Below are positions 1-7,818 of a stretch of 20,787 bases of DNA, piece by piece. A program made the position numbers and the translations under genes. Below the pieces are notes generated by a model. That model worked only from the letters and a program-made list of their open reading frames with translations. It searched no databases and was not told where the DNA came from. The DNA comes from Desulfobulbaceae bacterium. GTDB lineage: Bacteria; Desulfobacterota; Desulfobulbia; Desulfobulbales; Desulfobulbaceae. How positions within the stretch are numbered: position 1 is the stretch's first letter; the number at the start of each line of letters is the position of its first letter. Where the stretch lies: the NCBI GenBank assembly GCA_026990725.1, contig JALXCX010000191.1, positions 1 to 20,787 of the forward strand, read 5' to 3'.

Positions 1-578
1 ATGAACTCGGACGTTCAATTCCTGTAACCGTTATAGAAGCTGGTCCCTGTACCGTATTACAGAAAAAAACTGCAGGTAAGGAAGGCTATAACGCTATTCA
101 GGTTGGTTTTCTTGAAAAAAAGAAACAACGCATGAATAAACCCGAAGCCGGTCACTTTAAACGTTCTGGTGGTACTGGTTTTTACCATGTTCGTGAGTTC
201 AGAGTAGATGATCCTGAAGCTTTTGAACTTGGTCAGCAGATAACAATATCTGAGGTTTTAAAAGTTGGTGATAAAGTAGATATCACAGGTAAAACCAAAG
301 GTCGTGGTTTTCAAGGTGTAGTGAAACGTTACGGTTTTGGTGGCGGTAAGGCTTCACATGGTTCAGGCTTTCACCGGGCACCTGGTTCTATAGGTTGTAG
401 TGCCTATCCGGGGCGGGTACTGAAAGGAAAGAAGATGCCTGGTCATATGGGCGTAGATATTAAAACACTGGCGAACCTGACCATTATTGATATTCGTGAA
501 GATGATAATATTTTGTTGGTTCAGGGGTCTGTTCCAGGCGCAAAGAACGGTTTAGTCAGCATTTATACTAAGGCGTGA
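1..578 (+). CDS. rplC: Ribosomal protein L3 (5' truncated by window edge)
   Basis: Large-subunit protein L3, an early 23S rRNA binder whose loop reaches toward the peptidyl transferase centre. The reading frame is open from base 3, where the first codons read ELGRSIPVTVIEAGPC, a typical L3 N-terminal stretch; the in-frame ATG at 132 is internal. About 191 residues are visible, so roughly 15-20 N-terminal residues lie outside the window. Family hallmarks present are the Gly-rich GRGFQGVVKRYGFGGG block, the PGRVLKGKKMPGHMG block and the C-terminal GSVPGAKNGLV segment. It is followed 30 bases later by rplD, the usual S10-operon order. Confidence 0.97.
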   Translation, partial: ELGRSIPVTVIEAGPCTVLQKKTAGKEGYNAIQVGFLEKKKQRMNKPEAGHFKRSGGTGFYHVREFRVDDPEAFELGQQITISEVLKVGDKVDITGKTKGRGFQGVVKRYGFGGGKASHGSGFHRAPGSIGCSAYPGRVLKGKKMPGHMGVDIKTLANLTIIDIREDDNILLVQGSVPGAKNGLVSIYTKA

Positions 579-608
579 GCGTCTTAAGCTGCTTGCAAGG
601 AGAAACTC

Positions 609-1232
609 ATGGCAGTTTGTGATGTTGTTAATATTTCAGCAGAAAAAGTTGCTGAAGTCGAAGTTAATGATGAGATGTTTGGCGTCGAAGTAAACCCGGG
701 TGTTTTACACGAGGTTGTCTGTATGCAACGAGCCAACCGTCGTGCTGGGAATGCATCTACCAAAACACGGGGTGAGCTCCGGGGTGGTGGTGCAAAACCT
801 TGGCGCCAGAAGGGTACCGGTCGAGCAAGAGCTGGTACAAAAAACTCGCCGGTTTGGAGAGGTGGTGGAACTACTTTTGGCCCAAGACCGCGCGATTACA
901 GCTATAAACTGCCAAAAAAAGTCAAAAGACTTGCACTTCGTATGGCGCTCTCTGCACGACTGGGTGAAGGAAATCTGGTTATTGTGGATAAGTTCAATAT
1001 GGAGGCCCCGAAGACTCAGGAGTTTGTCGGGGTTATGAAAAAATTTGATTTCAGTAACTGTCTTGTGGTCACAGAAACTGACAATCCGAATGTGCAATTA
1101 TCTGCTCGCAATGCAGTTGGATATAAGGTACTGCCTGTCGCGGGACTAAATGTCTATGATATATTGAAATATCCCAAGCTGATGCTGATGCAATCCAGCC
1201 TGGAGCAACTTGAAGCGAGGCTGATGGTATGA
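609..1232 (+). CDS. rplD: Ribosomal protein L4
   Basis: Large-subunit protein L4, which lines part of the peptide exit tunnel; in gamma-proteobacteria it also represses the S10 operon, though that leader would lie outside this window. The 207 residues match the family length. The extended loop is visible as RANRRAGNASTKTRGELRGG followed by KPWRQKGTGRARAG and a Gly-rich TTFGPRPRDYSYKLPKK block. AAGGAG at 597-602 lies 6 bases before the ATG. The stop codon overlaps the rplW start in ATGA (1229-1232), suggesting translational coupling. Confidence 0.97.
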   Translation: MAVCDVVNISAEKVAEVEVNDEMFGVEVNPGVLHEVVCMQRANRRAGNASTKTRGELRGGGAKPWRQKGTGRARAGTKNSPVWRGGGTTFGPRPRDYSYKLPKKVKRLALRMALSARLGEGNLVIVDKFNMEAPKTQEFVGVMKKFDFSNCLVVTETDNPNVQLSARNAVGYKVLPVAGLNVYDILKYPKLMLMQSSLEQLEARLMV

Positions 1233-1519
1233 ATGAGCTCCACAATATAATCAAGGGGCCCTGTTTGACTGAAAAAGCTAATATCTTACAGGAAGTACAG
1301 GGAACTGTAGTTTTTAGAGTTGATCCGCGAGCCAATAAAATTGAGATTAAGCAGGCTGTAGAGAAGCTGTTTAATGTTAAGGTCTCCACAGTCAAGACTG
1401 TTTCAGTTCGAGGCAAGCAAAAAAGAATGGGCGTCAAATCTCTTGGACGCTCCAGTGACTGGAAAAAGGCTTATATCACCCTGTCTGAAGGCGAGATTAA
1501 TTTTCTTGAAGAGCTTTAA
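1229..1519 (+). CDS. rplW: Ribosomal protein L23
   Basis: Large-subunit protein L23, located at the tunnel exit, where trigger factor and SRP dock. The 96-residue length is normal for bacteria. Recognisable segments are GPCLTEKANILQEVQGTVVF near the N terminus and NKIEIKQAVEKLFNVKVSTV in the middle, followed by KRMGVKSLGRSSDWKKAYITL. The start overlaps the rplD stop by four bases and no separate strong Shine-Dalgarno is needed. A 66-base AT-rich spacer with no clear signal separates it from rplB. Confidence 0.97.
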   Translation: MNELHNIIKGPCLTEKANILQEVQGTVVFRVDPRANKIEIKQAVEKLFNVKVSTVKTVSVRGKQKRMGVKSLGRSSDWKKAYITLSEGEINFLEEL

Positions 1520-1585
1520 TGCTTTTGAAGATGCTTTCTATAGTTAGTATATAAGTGTGTTAAGCTTTAGATAACGGGAAGAATA

Positions 1586-2407
1586 ATGGCTATTAAAACC
1601 CATAAACCAACATCACCGGGCAAAAGACATCATATTTCTGTCCTTCAGCCCGATCTGTCAAACAAGGAACCTGAGAAGAGTCTTCTCCAGCCCTTAAAGA
1701 AGACAGGCGGAAGAAATTCATACGGACGTATAACATGCCGGCATAAAGGTGGCGGGCATAAGCGTAAGTATCGGGTAATCGACTGGAAACGTAACAAGAA
1801 TGATGTTCCAGCCAAGGTTGTCGCAATTGAATATGATCCTAACAGATCAGCACATATTGCATTGTTGACATATCTTGATGGTGAAAAAACATATATACTT
1901 GCACCTGCTGGCGTTAAGGTCGGTGATACAGTTGTCGCCGGGCTCGATGCCGATATTAAGCCGGGTAACTGCATACCGATGCTTAATATCCCTCTTGGTA
2001 CAATCATTCATAATGTTGAAATGAAGATTGGTAAGGGAGCACAGTTAGTACGCTCAGCCGGATCCTCAGCTCAATTAATGGCCAAGGAAGAGAGCTATGT
2101 TTTAGTTAAGCTCCCGTCAGGCGAGGTTCGAAAATTTAGTAATCTTTGCCGTGCCTGTATTGGTTCAGTTGGCAATTCGGAGCATGGCAGGCAGAAACTA
2201 GGCAAGGCCGGTCGATCTCGCTGGAAGGGTCGCAGGCCGACCGTACGAGGCGTTGCCATGAACCCCATCGATCATCCAATGGGTGGTGGTGAAGGTAAGA
2301 GCTCTGGTGGTCGGCATCCGTGTACACCATGGGGTATACCGACTAAAGGCTTTAAGACTCGGAAGCGTAAGGCCTCTGATCGTGATATCGTTACCAAGCG
2401 CAAGTAA
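1586..2407 (+). CDS. rplB: Ribosomal protein L2
   Basis: Large-subunit protein L2, needed for subunit association and close to the peptidyl transferase centre. The 273 residues match the family. The N-terminal RNA-binding region contains KTGGRNSYGRITCRHKGGGH, and the conserved C-terminal block reads NPIDHPMGGGEGKSSGGRHP, including the conserved His after the NPID motif. GGGAAG about 5 bases before the ATG serves as a moderate ribosome site. rpsS begins 18 bases later. Confidence 0.98.
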   Translation: MAIKTHKPTSPGKRHHISVLQPDLSNKEPEKSLLQPLKKTGGRNSYGRITCRHKGGGHKRKYRVIDWKRNKNDVPAKVVAIEYDPNRSAHIALLTYLDGEKTYILAPAGVKVGDTVVAGLDADIKPGNCIPMLNIPLGTIIHNVEMKIGKGAQLVRSAGSSAQLMAKEESYVLVKLPSGEVRKFSNLCRACIGSVGNSEHGRQKLGKAGRSRWKGRRPTVRGVAMNPIDHPMGGGEGKSSGGRHPCTPWGIPTKGFKTRKRKASDRDIVTKRK

Positions 2408-2424
2408 ATTAGGAGAATATCGAT

Positions 2425-2703
2425 ATGTCTCGCTCAATTAAAAAGGGTCCCTTTGTTGACGAACACCTTATGAAGAAGGTTGACGCGGCACAGGAATCAG
2501 GATCACGGAAAGTTATTAAGACGTGGTCCAGACGCTCCGATATAACACCGGAGATGGTAGGTTTGACTTTTGCTGTTCACAACGGTAAAAAATTCATACC
2601 CGTCTATGTCACTGAAAACATGGTAGGCCATAAAATGGGAGAGTTTTCCCCCACTCGTACATATTATGGTCACGCAGCAGATAGAAAGGGTAGTCGAACG
2701 TAA
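2425..2703 (+). CDS. rpsS: Ribosomal protein S19
   Basis: Small-subunit protein S19, which sits in the head of the 30S next to S13 and 16S rRNA. The 92 residues are the normal length. The N terminus MSRSIKKGPFVDEHLMKK and the C-terminal segment VGHKMGEFSPTRTYYGHAAD are diagnostic. AGGAG at 2411-2415 lies 9 bases before the ATG. It sits between L2 and L22 as in the standard S10 operon. Confidence 0.98.
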   Translation: MSRSIKKGPFVDEHLMKKVDAAQESGSRKVIKTWSRRSDITPEMVGLTFAVHNGKKFIPVYVTENMVGHKMGEFSPTRTYYGHAADRKGSRT

Positions 2704-2742
2704 CTGTCCGACTGGTAACAGAACGCGATCAGGAGTACAACG

Positions 2743-3075
2743 ATGGAAACTAAAGCCGTCGCAAAATATATTCGAATTTCTCCTCAAAAGGCTCGGCTTG
2801 TAGCCGATGTCGTTCGAGGGAAAGATGTTGAAACTGCTATAACCACACTGAGATTCATGCCTAAAAAGGCAGCACGAATTCTTCGTAAAGTGTTGGAATC
2901 AGCAGTTGCGAATGCAGAACAAACTGAAACTATTGATGTTGATACTCTTTATGTAAAAGAGATTCAGATCAATGGTGGACCGATGCTGAAAAGGTTTCGC
3001 CCCAGAGCAATGGGGAGAGCTACCAGGATATTGAAACGGACTAGCCACATTACTGTGGTTGTTGACGAAGCCTAA
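2743..3075 (+). CDS. rplV: Ribosomal protein L22
   Basis: Large-subunit protein L22, which touches all domains of 23S rRNA and forms part of the exit-tunnel constriction. The 110 residues match E. coli L22. The N-terminal AKYIRISPQKARLVADVVRG and the hairpin tip region MLKRFRPRAMGRATRILKRT are clear family marks; the latter forms the tunnel-lining beta hairpin where macrolide-resistance changes occur in other bacteria. AGGAG at 2731-2735 lies 7 bases before the ATG. Confidence 0.98.
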   Translation: METKAVAKYIRISPQKARLVADVVRGKDVETAITTLRFMPKKAARILRKVLESAVANAEQTETIDVDTLYVKEIQINGGPMLKRFRPRAMGRATRILKRTSHITVVVDEA

Positions 3076-3130
3076 ATGGGGCTTGCGGTTAAGTCTTTGA
3101 CATCAATTGTAGAGGGAACGGAGGAATACC

Positions 3131-3781
3131 TTGGGACAGAAAGTTAATCCCATAGGACTGCGGCTCAACATTACCAGGACATGGGAATCTGTCTGGTATG
3201 CTGATAAGGATTATGCCAGCAACCTGTATCAGGATCAGAAATTACGTAAGTACCTGAAAAAAAGGCTATATCACGCAGGTATCTCGCGGATTGTTATTGA
3301 ACGAACTGGTGAAAAGATTCGTGTAAAGCTTTTTACCGCACGCCCGGGAATTGTCATCGGCAAAAAAGGTTCCGAAATTGAAAACCTTAAAAAAGACCTT
3401 GAGTCTAAATTTGGTCGTCAGTGCATGATTGATATTCAGGAAGTGCGCAGACCAGAGGCCGACGCACAACTTGTTGCAGAAAATATTGCAATGCAGCTTG
3501 AAAGGCGGATAGCCTTCCGGCGAGCAATGAAAAAGTCAATTAATTCTGCACTTAGGTTTGGCGTTAAAGGTATTAAGGTTTCATGTGCCGGGCGCCTGGG
3601 TGGTGCTGAAATGTCACGAACTGAATGGTTTAAGGAAGGACGTGTACCTTTGCATACTTTACGTGCCGATATCGATTACGGTACAGCTGAAGCCCATACA
3701 ACATATGGCATAATTGGTGTGAAGGTGTGGATATTCAAAGGCGAAGTTCTTTCTGACAAAGAGATGTCCGTTGGTCAGTAA
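3131..3781 (+). CDS. rpsC: Ribosomal protein S3 (TTG start)
   Basis: Small-subunit protein S3, at the mRNA entry pore. The 216 residues begin MGQKVNPIGLRLNITRTW, the universal S3 start, so the TTG at 3131 is the true start; GGAGG at 3120-3124 sits 6 bases upstream and no in-frame ATG is plausible nearby. A KH RNA-binding domain contains GIVIGKKG, followed by the C-terminal domain with KGIKVSCAGRLGGAEMSRTE and HTLRADIDYGTAEAHTTYG. A rare TTG start in an abundant protein is compensated here by a strong Shine-Dalgarno. Confidence 0.98.
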   Translation: MGQKVNPIGLRLNITRTWESVWYADKDYASNLYQDQKLRKYLKKRLYHAGISRIVIERTGEKIRVKLFTARPGIVIGKKGSEIENLKKDLESKFGRQCMIDIQEVRRPEADAQLVAENIAMQLERRIAFRRAMKKSINSALRFGVKGIKVSCAGRLGGAEMSRTEWFKEGRVPLHTLRADIDYGTAEAHTTYGIIGVKVWIFKGEVLSDKEMSVGQ

Positions 3782-3812
3782 TGTGTTTGATATCTTCAAG
3801 GAGTGATAAAAT

Positions 3813-4229
3813 ATGTTAAGTCCACGTAAGGTTAAATATAGAAAACAGCATAAGGGACGGATGCGGGGAGCAGCTCAGCGCGGCTCTCAATTGGCATTTG
3901 GTGATTTTGCCCTTAAAGCTGTTGGGTGTGGCAGGATGACAGCTCAGCAAATTGAAGCTGGTCGTATCGCGATCAATAGAAAAGTAGATCGTGGCGGTCA
4001 GATGTGGATTAGGGTCTTTCCAGCAAAGTCAGTCACGAAAAAACCCGCTGAAACTCGAATGGGTAAAGGTAAAGGTTCTCCTGAGTATTGGGTGGCTGTT
4101 ATTCATCCAGGTAAGATTTTGTATGAGTTAAAAGGTGTTCCGGAGGAACTGGCAGTTGAAGCCTTAAGGCTTGCATCCTACAAGCTTCCTTTTCCGACTA
4201 AGATCATCACAAGGAGTACCACGTTATGA
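3813..4229 (+). CDS. rplP: Ribosomal protein L16
   Basis: Large-subunit protein L16, which contacts tRNA in the A site and organises the central protuberance. The 138 residues match the family. MLSPRKVKYRKQHKGRMRG at the N terminus, the middle block GGQMWIRVFPAKSVTKKPAE and RMGKGKGSPEYWVAVIHPG are diagnostic. AAGGAG at 3798-3803 lies 9 bases before the start. The stop overlaps the rpmC start in ATGA at 4226-4229. Confidence 0.98.
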   Translation: MLSPRKVKYRKQHKGRMRGAAQRGSQLAFGDFALKAVGCGRMTAQQIEAGRIAINRKVDRGGQMWIRVFPAKSVTKKPAETRMGKGKGSPEYWVAVIHPGKILYELKGVPEELAVEALRLASYKLPFPTKIITRSTTL

Positions 4230-4417
4230 AGGCCGTAAAACTTCGTGAGCTAAGTGGAGAGGATCTTTCAAAGAAGGACCGAGATCTACGTGAAGATTAT
4301 TTTAAACTGAAGTTTCAGCATGGGATTCGGAAATTAGAAAATCCTGCGCGTTTGGCTCAGTTACGCAAAGAAATAGCCCGTGTTCAGACAATTTTAGCTG
4401 AACAGGCTCAGGCTTAA
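4226..4417 (+). CDS. rpmC: Ribosomal protein L29
   Basis: Large-subunit protein L29, a small two-helix protein at the tunnel exit beside L23. The 63 residues match the family. The N-terminal MKAVKLRELSGEDLSKK and the middle LKFQHGIRKLENPARL are typical, followed by the helix with LRKEIARVQTILAEQ. AAGGAG at 4211-4216, inside the end of rplP, lies 9 bases before the ATG, and the four-base overlap with rplP points to coupled translation. Confidence 0.96.
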   Translation: MKAVKLRELSGEDLSKKDRDLREDYFKLKFQHGIRKLENPARLAQLRKEIARVQTILAEQAQA

Positions 4418-4452
4418 CAGCCATAGATAATTAACATAACTGGACAAATAGA

Positions 4453-4713
4453 ATGAGTGAAAAATCCAGCTGCAAGAAAACACAGCAGGGAGCAGTGGTA
4501 AGCAACGCGATGGACAAAAGTGTTGTCGTCCTTGTTGAAAGGAAGGTTCGTCATAAACTGTATGGCAAATATATCCGTCGTAGAGTTAAGTATATGGCGC
4601 ACGATCCTGCAAATGAATGTAACGTCGGTGACACTGTTCTCATTGAGGAGTGTCGACCACTTTCCAAGAATAAGCGTTGGCTTGTTCGGACCATAGTCGA
4701 ACGTGCTGTCTGA
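4453..4713 (+). CDS. rpsQ: Ribosomal protein S17
   Basis: Small-subunit protein S17, a primary 16S rRNA binder with an OB fold. The 86 residues match the family. The core reads GAVVSNAMDKSVVVLVERK, then HKLYGKYIRRRVKYMAHDP, then NVGDTVLIEECRPLSKNKRW, all diagnostic. The region before the ATG (AACTGGACAAATAGA) has no good Shine-Dalgarno, so translation may depend on coupling to rpmC, 35 bases upstream. This is the last gene of the S10 operon in the classical layout. Confidence 0.97.
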   Translation: MSEKSSCKKTQQGAVVSNAMDKSVVVLVERKVRHKLYGKYIRRRVKYMAHDPANECNVGDTVLIEECRPLSKNKRWLVRTIVERAV

Positions 4714-4758
4714 TTTTCAGCGGCCTGAGATTGAATTGTAAATTAATCAGGTGATATC

Positions 4759-5127
4759 ATGATTCAAACTGAATCTGTACTAAATGTCGCTGACAACTCT
4801 GGTGCCAAAAGAGTTCTTTGTATAAGGGTACTTGGTGGTAGCCGTCGACGTTATGCAAGTATTGGTGACGTAATTGTTGTAACAGTGAAAGAAGCCATTC
4901 CACATGCAAAAGTGAAGAAAGGTGATGTTCTAGATGCTGTAGTTGTCCGGACCTCAAAGGAAATTAAACGTCCTGAAGATACAACGGTCCGTTTTGATGA
5001 TAATGCAGCTGTGCTTCTGTCCGATTCCGGTGAACCGGTAGGAACACGAATTTTCGGCCCTGTAGCCCGTGAATTACGGTCTCTTGGTTTTATGAAGATT
5101 ATATCTCTTGCTCCGGAAGTTTTATAA
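4759..5127 (+). CDS. rplN: Ribosomal protein L14
   Basis: Large-subunit protein L14, at the subunit interface, where it joins bridges to 16S rRNA. The 122 residues are the standard length. MIQTESVLNVADNSGAKRVL at the N terminus and the C-terminal GTRIFGPVARELRSLGFMKI are unmistakable. AGGTGAT (4749-4755) just before the ATG can pair with the 16S 3' end. It opens the spc operon, with only a 45-base spacer after rpsQ and no terminator, so S10 and spc are probably co-transcribed here. Confidence 0.98.
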   Translation: MIQTESVLNVADNSGAKRVLCIRVLGGSRRRYASIGDVIVVTVKEAIPHAKVKKGDVLDAVVVRTSKEIKRPEDTTVRFDDNAAVLLSDSGEPVGTRIFGPVARELRSLGFMKIISLAPEVL

Positions 5128-5165
5128 TATTTGAATTTGGAACAACGAGAAACGAGGATACGAAG

Positions 5166-5504
5166 ATGCGGCAGGGACAATCAAATCTACGGGTAAATGA
5201 CCAGGTCGAAGTTATTGCTGGTAAAGATAAAGGTCGAGTCGGCAAAATTCTTAAGATCGATCAAAGTAAGAATAGAGCTGTTGTCGAACGGATCAACATG
5301 ATCAAAAAACATCAGAAACCCGTTGATGCTCAGCAACCAGGTCAGATACTAGAGCGTGAAGCCTCAATTCACATTTCAAATCTCATGTTCGTTTGCCCTG
5401 AATGTGCAAATACTGTACGAACAGGAAAGAAAGAACTTGAGGACGGGACTAAAGTACGCTCCTGTAAAAGCTGTGGCGCGACGCTTGAAATCGCTAAGAA
5501 GTAG
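5166..5504 (+). CDS. rplX: Ribosomal protein L24, zinc-ribbon form
   Basis: Large-subunit protein L24, an assembly initiator near the tunnel exit. The N-terminal KOW part (VNDQVEVIAGKDKGRVGKIL, residues 10-29) and NMIKKHQKP (44-52) are typical. The C-terminal part carries four cysteines, C77-x2-C80 and C100-x2-C103, which fit a zinc ribbon; this form occurs in many bacteria but not in E. coli. The length is 112 residues. GAGG at 5154-5157 lies 8 bases before the ATG. Confidence 0.97.
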   Translation: MRQGQSNLRVNDQVEVIAGKDKGRVGKILKIDQSKNRAVVERINMIKKHQKPVDAQQPGQILEREASIHISNLMFVCPECANTVRTGKKELEDGTKVRSCKSCGATLEIAKK

Positions 5505-5535
5505 GGAACTGGTTACGGTAACGGAGTATTAGAAA

Positions 5536-6084
5536 ATGGCAACAATGAAAGATTTATACGAGAACGAATGCAGACCTCAGCTTGCGAAGGACGCGGGGTA
5601 CAAAAACCCGATGGAAATTCCCAGGTTAGAAAAAATCGTTCTTAACATGGGGCTTGGTGAGGCGGTACAGAATCCGAAGATTGTAGAAAAAGCTGCTGCT
5701 GAATTAACACGTATAGCGGGTCAAAAAGCTGTTATTACAAGGGCAAGAAAGTCAATCGCTACTTTCAAATTGCGTGAAGGTATGCCAATTGGGGCCTGTG
5801 TTACACTCCGTAGGGAGAAGATGTATGATTTTTTGTCTAAATTAGTCAATATTGCTTTACCTCGTGTACGTGACTTTCGTGGAATATCCCCCAAAGGTTT
5901 CGATGGAAACGGGAATTATTCAATGGGAATAACCGAGCACATTATTTTTCCTGAAGTCGATTATGATAAGATTGACAAAATCAGAGGACTGAATGTGACC
6001 ATCGTTACGAGTGCAAAAACAGATGACGAGGGGCGTGCACTGCTTAAAATGCTGGGTATGCCGTTTAAACAAAAGAAAGCTTAA
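5536..6084 (+). CDS. rplE: Ribosomal protein L5
   Basis: Large-subunit protein L5, which binds 5S rRNA and contacts the 30S head and P-site tRNA. The 182 residues agree with the family. The blocks MEIPRLEKIVLNMGLGEA, AVITRARKSIATFKLREGMP, PRVRDFRGISPKGFDGNGNY and FPEVDYDKIDKIRGLNVTIV are diagnostic. GGAG at 5523-5526 is 9 bases before the ATG and falls within a short inverted repeat (5508-5527), the place where E. coli has its S8 repressor site. Confidence 0.98.
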   Translation: MATMKDLYENECRPQLAKDAGYKNPMEIPRLEKIVLNMGLGEAVQNPKIVEKAAAELTRIAGQKAVITRARKSIATFKLREGMPIGACVTLRREKMYDFLSKLVNIALPRVRDFRGISPKGFDGNGNYSMGITEHIIFPEVDYDKIDKIRGLNVTIVTSAKTDDEGRALLKMLGMPFKQKKA

Positions 6085-6120
6085 AAATAACAGTAAGCTT
6101 TACTATAGCAGGAGGATGCA

Positions 6121-6306
6121 GTGGCAAAAAAATCACTGATTGCCAAGGCAGGGCGGAAGCAGAAATTTAAAGTCCGTTCATATAATCGTTGTCCATTGTG
6201 CGGGCGACCAAGAGCCTATATCAGGAAATTCGGGTGCTGCAGGCTATGTTTTCGAAAGCTTGCATCAGAGGGACAGATTACCGGCGTGACCAAGTCAAGC
6301 TGGTAA
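6121..6306 (+). CDS. rpsN: Ribosomal protein S14, zinc type (GTG start)
   Basis: Small-subunit protein S14 of the short zinc-binding type, 61 residues rather than about 100 for the E. coli type. The zinc site is C24-x2-C27 and C40-x2-C43, with an extra Cys at 39 in the FGCCRLCF block where other members often have Leu. The C-terminal GQITGVTKSSW is the family end. GGAGG at 6111-6115 lies 5 bases before GTG 6121; an ATG at 6116 is out of frame. Confidence 0.98.
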   Translation: MAKKSLIAKAGRKQKFKVRSYNRCPLCGRPRAYIRKFGCCRLCFRKLASEGQITGVTKSSW

Positions 6307-6359
6307 AAACCTGTATTATTAGGTCAAAAGACTTTTCTATTACATAGAGGAAGTGTTCG

Positions 6360-6758
6360 ATGTCAATGAGTGATCCACTCGCGGATATGCTGACAAGAAT
6401 CAGAAATGGTGTGAATGCCAATTTTGATGCTGTTGAGATCCCGTTATCAAAACTCAAGGTAAATGTGGCCAATGTCTTGAAAGAAGAAGGCTATATATTA
6501 GACTATCATGTCTTGGACCAGGGGGTCCAGGGTACCTTGAAGGTCGACCTGAAATATGGTCCGGATAAAGAGAACGTTATTACCGGTATTCGCCGTATTT
6601 CAAAACCAGGTCTGCGACAGTACAATAAGAGTGTGCGTATTCCGAAGGTTATGAGTGGTCTTGGTGTTGCCATTCTATCAACCTCTCAAGGAGTTCTTTC
6701 CGATCGAGAAGCAAGAAAACGCAATATCGGTGGTGAACTTCTCTGCGAAGTTTGGTAG
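6360..6758 (+). CDS. rpsH: Ribosomal protein S8
   Basis: Small-subunit protein S8, a primary 16S rRNA binder and the repressor of the spc operon in E. coli. The 132 residues contain SDPLADMLTRIRNG at the N terminus, KPGLRQYNKSVRIPKVMSGL and the C-terminal STSQGVLSDREARKRNIGGE block. The chosen start has GAGG at 6347-6350 with 9-base spacing; a second in-frame ATG at 6366 would give the commoner MSDPLADML start but is 15 bases from that site. The start choice is therefore only moderately sure. Confidence 0.97.
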   Translation: MSMSDPLADMLTRIRNGVNANFDAVEIPLSKLKVNVANVLKEEGYILDYHVLDQGVQGTLKVDLKYGPDKENVITGIRRISKPGLRQYNKSVRIPKVMSGLGVAILSTSQGVLSDREARKRNIGGELLCEVW

Positions 6759-6785
6759 CAACATTTTTGACACGAGGAGAAAGAT

Positions 6786-7325
6786 ATGTCACGAATTGGT
6801 AAAGAGCCTGTTCAACTGATAAGTGGGGTGAAAATAGAGCTTAATGGTACCCACATCAAAGTTACCGGCTCTAAAGGTGCTCTTGAACGCGATTTTCGTC
6901 CAGAGATAGAAATAAAACAAGAGGGTGATACGCTTGTTTTTAAACCGAAAGGAAACAGCAAGCGAGTACTAGCTTTTTGGGGGATGACTCGTACTTTGGT
7001 TAATAATATGGTTCAGGGAGTTTCTAACGGTTTTGACAAAAAATTGATTGTTGAGGGGGTTGGTTACCGGGTCAAGGTTTCTGGAACAAAGTTAACCCTG
7101 AATGTTGGTTTTTCAAACCCGGTAGATTTTGTGCTTCCTGAAGGCATTAAAGCCGAGGTCGATAAGGATAATGTTATCACGCTTGCAGGTGTCGATAAGG
7201 AACTTGTCGGACAGACTGCAGCCAGGATACGAGATATCCGTAAACCTGAGCCTTATAAAGGAAAAGGTATTCGATATATTGACGAACACATTGTTCGCAA
7301 AGTTGGTAAAGCTGGTGCAGCTTAA
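6786..7325 (+). CDS. rplF: Ribosomal protein L6
   Basis: Large-subunit protein L6, near the factor-binding site at the base of the L7/L12 stalk. The 179 residues have the usual two-domain repeat. MSRIGKEPVQLISGVKIEL at the N terminus, GVSNGFDKKLIVEGVGYRVK in the middle and the C-terminal IRDIRKPEPYKGKGIRYIDE are diagnostic. GAGGAG just upstream of the ATG is a strong ribosome site. rplR follows after 24 bases. Confidence 0.98.
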   Translation: MSRIGKEPVQLISGVKIELNGTHIKVTGSKGALERDFRPEIEIKQEGDTLVFKPKGNSKRVLAFWGMTRTLVNNMVQGVSNGFDKKLIVEGVGYRVKVSGTKLTLNVGFSNPVDFVLPEGIKAEVDKDNVITLAGVDKELVGQTAARIRDIRKPEPYKGKGIRYIDEHIVRKVGKAGAA

Positions 7326-7349
7326 TTATAAAGAAACTCTGGTTAAATT

Positions 7350-7715
7350 ATGTCTAAGAAAGATAATAAAGTTTGTGCTCGTACTAAGCGAATAAAGAGA
7401 ATCAGAAAAAAGATATCTGGTACTTCTGTCTGTCCACGTATGAGAGTGTTCAGAAGTAATCGACATATTTATGTTCAGATTATTGATGATACCAAGCAGT
7501 CAACACTTTTAGCTATGTCCACCGGGGATAAGGATTTTAACCCGGAAGGTCTCAAAGGCAAATGTGAACAGGCTGAGAAGGTTGGTCAGATGGTCGCAGA
7601 ACGAGCTCAGGCTGCCGGTATAGAAAAGGTTGTTTTTGATCGTGGTGGTAATTTGTATCATGGTCGTATAAAGGCCTTAAGTGATGGCGCCCGTAAAGGC
7701 GGATTGAAATTCTAA
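7350..7715 (+). CDS. rplR: Ribosomal protein L18
   Basis: Large-subunit protein L18, which with L5 and L25 (or a counterpart) binds 5S rRNA. The 121 residues match the family, with RTKRIKRIRKKISGTSVCPR, RMRVFRSNRHIYVQIIDD and the C-terminal FDRGGNLYHGRIKALSDGAR. No Shine-Dalgarno precedes the ATG; instead the context is GGTTAAATTATG, almost the same as the one before rpmD. Translation may depend on coupling to rplF. A 103-base spacer with possible secondary structure separates it from rpsE. Confidence 0.97.
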   Translation: MSKKDNKVCARTKRIKRIRKKISGTSVCPRMRVFRSNRHIYVQIIDDTKQSTLLAMSTGDKDFNPEGLKGKCEQAEKVGQMVAERAQAAGIEKVVFDRGGNLYHGRIKALSDGARKGGLKF

Positions 7716-7818
7716 TTGATTGACGATATGTAGCTCAATATGTGGCGACTGGACTTCACAGTCAGCACAGTGGAAGAAGTGAGCTCAGTATTAAACGAAA
7801 ATCCATGGGGAGTGTTTC

